Source: an uncultured Eisenbergiella sp.
GTDB lineage: Bacteria > Bacillota > Clostridia > Lachnospirales > Lachnospiraceae
Assembly (NCBI GenBank): GCA_947626995.1
Contig: CANQUI010000005.1
Coordinates: 1-64,000 of the forward strand
Direction: 5' to 3'
DNA: 64,000 bases
The position numbers and the translations under genes are program-made. Under the pieces are notes generated by a model. It did no database searches. It was given only the letters and a program-made list of their open reading frames with translations, and had not been told where the DNA came from. Below, in pieces: positions 61,223 to 64,000 of the stretch. Numbering within the stretch: position 1 is the stretch's first letter; the number at the start of each line of letters is the position of its first letter.

Positions 61223-63511
61223 TTGGCCGAGAGGTTATACATACAAAACCGCAGAAGGAGAGAAAGACGCAGACGGCAGCTTGCGCGCTGCGCCATGGCG
61301 GCGCTGTTTTTATTGGGCTGCGCCCTGCTGCTTTTCCTTCTGGGACGTACGGTGATGCGGATCGCGTATCCCAAACGGCAGGCGACAAAAGAAGACATTC
61401 TGCTGCAGGAGGCCGGAAATCTGGCATGGCTGCTTATGGATACGGCGCAGTCTCCGGATGCGGACCGTCTGCTGGACCGGCTGCATCGCATGGACGCCGG
61501 CCCCAGGGATTGCCCGACCCGCAAGCAGGCCAAAACAATCCTTTCCTTTTTTGACGATGAAGCCAGTACGGCGTTTCTGGCTTTTCTGGAAGACGAGCAG
61601 GAAGATTCCGCGGATGCTTCCCGATGGTACCAATGGTTTGACAGCGTCCGGCCCCTGTATGACAAAACAGGGCGGATTCAGGATCTTACCGTCACCGTGC
61701 TTGCCGTAGGAGAGCAGGCGACAGACGGCGCGGGAGAACCGCTGGGGGAGCGGATGGTTCTGACCCGGGAGGGGGTCTATTCCTATCATACGGATCGTAT
61801 CGCGGCGCAGGAAATGCGTTTTCAGGAAGCTGTCACGATAGCCAGGGGCACGGAATTGTTTTCGGTCCGCTCCTTTCAGGCTGCGGATCTGACGTGGCGA
61901 AATGTCTGGATCCAATCCGCCGACCAAACGTCTGCCGACTGCTTCTGGGAAGGCTACCGGATCATAGTGCCTGTGTCGGAAGGGGAGAAAATTTCCGATC
62001 AGGTGGCCGACATCCGATTTCTTGACGGCAGGGTGGCGAATCTTTCCCTTAAGCAGGAAACCGTTACGGGAAAACTTCTGCGGGTCACCTCGGACGGCGC
62101 GGAAATAGAAGGATACGGCTTTTTCCCGTTTTCGGAGGACGTAAAGCTGTATCGGACTTATGGGATCCTGAAAGCACTCAGAAAGGCGGATCTTGCCATC
62201 GGAGCGGACTGCACGGACTTTGTGATACAAAACGGCAGGATCGAAGCGGCCGTGATGACCGTGGATCCAAACGGAAGAACGATCCGGGTGCTGATCCGCA
62301 CTTCCGACTATGCGGACCGGTTTCATCAGGTGGTGGAGCTGATGTCGGACGGCGCTGTGGTGACGGCAGGCAACGAGACGATGACGCTGAAAGAAAACGA
62401 GACCCTGTCCGTCGGCATGGACAGCGAGCTGTTTGCACAGACCGACAGGATCCGTGTGACGCCTGGCCCCTCCTCCGACGGGATCCGTCTGCGAAACGTA
62501 GCGCGTTCCTGCGGGACGCTGCCGTATCGCGGGCAGATGGAACTGCTGCGAACGTCGGACGGGATCGTAGTGATCAATGAAGTGGATCTGGAAGAGTACC
62601 TGTATGCCGTGCTGCCCAGCGAAATGCCGGCGTCCTATCCCACAGAAGCCCTGAAAAGTCAGGCCGTGTGCGCCAGGACCTATGCGTACGAAAAGATCCT
62701 TCATGCGGGGATCCCCGATTACGGCGCGCACCTGGACGACAGCGTAAGCTATCAGGTGTATCATAATCTGGAGGAAAATGAAGCTTCCACGCAGGCGGTG
62801 CGGGCGACGTACGGCCAGACCCTGTTTTACGGGGACGAGGTAGCGGAGGCCTATTATTATTCCACCTCCTGCGGATTCGGGACCGACGCCTCCGTATGGC
62901 AGGAGAGCAACGCGGAGGCGTTCCCCTATCTGGTTTCTCAGCAGATCAAGGACGGCGATCGTTATTATGAGCAGGAGGAGCCCTGGTTTCGATGGAGATA
63001 TGAGGTTGCCTCGCTGGACGTATCGCAGCTGGAACGGCGGCTTTTGCAGCGACAGCAGGCGGATCCCCGGTCGATTCTGGTACAACAGCAAGATGGCGAC
63101 ACCTCCTCCCGGACAATTCCTTCTCTGGGCAAAATCCGGCAGATCGAAGCCGTTTTACAGGGGATGGGCGGCGTGATCAAAACGCTGCGCATCACGGCGC
63201 AAAACGCCACGGTAGAGGTGTGCGGCGAATACAACATCCGCGCGGTCCTCTGCGACGGAAAGACGAAGGTGCTGCGTCAGGACGGCAGTCTGGTATCGGC
63301 AGAGGGCGTATTGCCCAGCGCCTTTTTTACCATTACGCCATCCTTCCAAGACGGTTATGTAACAGGTTACACACTGTCGGGAGGCGGGTTCGGCCACGGG
63401 GTCGGGCTTTCCCAGAACGGCGCGCGTCAGATGGCGCTTTCGGGGATGACGCAGGAAGAGATTCTGGCCTTCTTTTACCGGGGCTGCGAAATCCGAAATA
63501 TTGATCAATAA
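61223..63511 (+). CDS. SpoIID/LytB domain protein
   Basis: A 762-residue protein if started at TTG 61223, which has a perfect AGGAGG (61211-61216) 6 bases ahead; an in-frame ATG at 61205 lies at the edge of the RNA terminator and has no ribosome site. A basic N-terminus and one membrane helix (about 20-42) precede about 430 residues of unrecognised beta-rich sequence. The SpoIID domain follows: VDLEEYLYAVLPSEMPASYP with the catalytic glutamate, SQAVCARTYAYEKI, SYQVYHNLEENEAST and the closing GGGFGHGVGLSQNGARQMA. SpoIID is a lytic transglycosylase active in engulfment; LytB-like relatives modify vegetative walls. Confidence 0.88.
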   Translation: MAERLYIQNRRRRERRRRQLARCAMAALFLLGCALLLFLLGRTVMRIAYPKRQATKEDILLQEAGNLAWLLMDTAQSPDADRLLDRLHRMDAGPRDCPTRKQAKTILSFFDDEASTAFLAFLEDEQEDSADASRWYQWFDSVRPLYDKTGRIQDLTVTVLAVGEQATDGAGEPLGERMVLTREGVYSYHTDRIAAQEMRFQEAVTIARGTELFSVRSFQAADLTWRNVWIQSADQTSADCFWEGYRIIVPVSEGEKISDQVADIRFLDGRVANLSLKQETVTGKLLRVTSDGAEIEGYGFFPFSEDVKLYRTYGILKALRKADLAIGADCTDFVIQNGRIEAAVMTVDPNGRTIRVLIRTSDYADRFHQVVELMSDGAVVTAGNETMTLKENETLSVGMDSELFAQTDRIRVTPGPSSDGIRLRNVARSCGTLPYRGQMELLRTSDGIVVINEVDLEEYLYAVLPSEMPASYPTEALKSQAVCARTYAYEKILHAGIPDYGAHLDDSVSYQVYHNLEENEASTQAVRATYGQTLFYGDEVAEAYYYSTSCGFGTDASVWQESNAEAFPYLVSQQIKDGDRYYEQEEPWFRWRYEVASLDVSQLERRLLQRQQADPRSILVQQQDGDTSSRTIPSLGKIRQIEAVLQGMGGVIKTLRITAQNATVEVCGEYNIRAVLCDGKTKVLRQDGSLVSAEGVLPSAFFTITPSFQDGYVTGYTLSGGGFGHGVGLSQNGARQMALSGMTQEEILAFFYRGCEIRNIDQ

Positions 63512-63523
63512 CAGGAGTGTGCG

Positions 63524-64000
63524 ATGCAGATGAGAAAATGGATCCGAAGGACGATGGAATTTTTTCGTCATATGTCCAGTACCAATGTGAACGCCTATGC
63601 GGCCAGCGCGGCCTTTTTCGTCTTTTTATCCCTGATCCCCATTATCATTTTACTCTGTTCCATTCTGCCCCTGACGCCGTTAAAGGAACAGGATCTTCTC
63701 ACGGCGGTGCAGTCTATGCCGGCTCCGGTGGTGCCGCTGATGTCGGCGATGGTGGAATCCGTATACCAAAGCACCGTGGGGACGGTGAGCGCGGCCGCCG
63801 TGGTCACGCTCTGGTCGGCCGGGAAGGGAATGTTGGCGCTGATGACGGGGTTAAACGTCATGAACGGTGTGAAAGAGAGCCGCAACTATCTGGTTCAGAG
63901 AATTCTGGCCTCGTTTTATACCGTGGTGCTTTTGATCCTTCTTCTGTTATCCCTGCTTTTGATGGTCTTCGGCAATACGCTGGTTCGGGTGCTTGGCGAA
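63524..64000 (+). CDS. YihY/BrkB family membrane protein, truncated by window end
   Basis: The first 159 residues of a polytopic membrane protein. The typical N-terminus (IRRTMEFFRHMSSTNVNAYA, then AASAAFFVFLSLIPIIILL) and a following WSAGKGMLALMTGLN segment match the YihY/BrkB family, formerly mis-named ribonuclease BN. Helices are at about 28-48, 85-105 and 135-155. CAGGAG lies about 8 bases before the ATG, 12 bp after the SpoIID gene. The function is not established in the family. The gene runs off the window. Confidence 0.88.
   Translation, partial: MQMRKWIRRTMEFFRHMSSTNVNAYAASAAFFVFLSLIPIIILLCSILPLTPLKEQDLLTAVQSMPAPVVPLMSAMVESVYQSTVGTVSAAAVVTLWSAGKGMLALMTGLNVMNGVKESRNYLVQRILASFYTVVLLILLLLSLLLMVFGNTLVRVLGE

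Noticed and set aside
61310-63091. Long open frame of ~590 codons on the minus strand opposite the SpoIID-type gene
   Set aside because: It mirrors a clear gene in GC-rich DNA, has no recognisable motif and is full of Arg/His/Pro runs typical of antisense frames. Similar long mirror frames at 5650-7173, 7803-9458, 10792-12225 and 19762-21213 were dropped for the same reason.

Overview
The window reads as one contiguous stretch of a Gram-positive, anaerobic, probably spore-forming Clostridia chromosome. Lachnospiraceae is the best guess, inferred from gene content and style rather than from any marker search. Supporting signs are strong AGGAGG ribosome binding sites, a full six-gene Rnf complex, sodium-pump decarboxylase subunits, rpsU next to alaS, ispH abutting an S1-domain protein, and several peptidoglycan or spore-type proteins (SleB/CwlJ-like hydrolase, LysM-GH18, SpoIID/LytB, CotH). 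Most genes are roughly 55-60% GC. Two patches are clearly AT-rich: the first 1.5 kb and the 3' third of ispH. No tRNA, rRNA, prophage, transposase gene or CRISPR array was seen.

Layout. 1-1650: hairpin-rich edge and an AT-rich toxin-antitoxin cassette (MqsR-like toxin; zinc/HTH/Panacea antitoxin). 1666-7924: esterase, rarA, DegV protein, alaS, rpsU. 8010-14326: cell-wall block (GH25 lysozyme, two D,D-carboxypeptidases) around a phosphoesterase and scpAB. 14522-19838: biotin-dependent, sodium-linked carboxyltransferase cluster with two different carboxyltransferases, a lipoprotein-like OadG, a biotin carrier and OadB. 19924-25877: RpiR regulator, YhiN flavoprotein, cmk, ispH, S1 protein, YprB-type exonuclease. 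25978-32014: rnfCDGEAB plus a ferredoxin-type aldo-keto reductase. 32138-40795: cell-wall hydrolase, threonine synthase, citrate synthase, pgeF, a two-component system, cobalamin adenosyltransferase. 40945-44971: lone prepilin peptidase, CotH surface protein, DUF4353-type protein. 45000-52854: rluF-like, ligA, metA, deoC, aminopeptidase P, pckA. 52923-59755: AraC regulator and GDP-mannose/GDP-fucose genes ending in an initiating sugar transferase. 59763-64000: LysM-GH18 hydrolase, a probable 6S RNA, SpoIID/LytB protein and a truncated YihY/BrkB gene.

How it fits together. The window is rich in oxaloacetate-node enzymes (PEP carboxykinase, citrate synthase, the oxaloacetate decarboxylase/transcarboxylase-type cluster) and in ion-pumping redox machinery (Rnf, OadB), consistent with sodium- or proton-based fermentative energy conservation. 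A second theme is the envelope: peptidoglycan trimming, a surface CotH protein and activated fucose for a glycan. The most noteworthy items are the two-carboxyltransferase sodium-pump cluster, the fused Panacea antitoxin with a paired operator and an odd toxin start, the mosaic ispH, the predicted acetyl-CoA-specific MetA, and the small RNA in front of the SpoIID gene. All functional calls come from reading motifs by eye; no database search was run.
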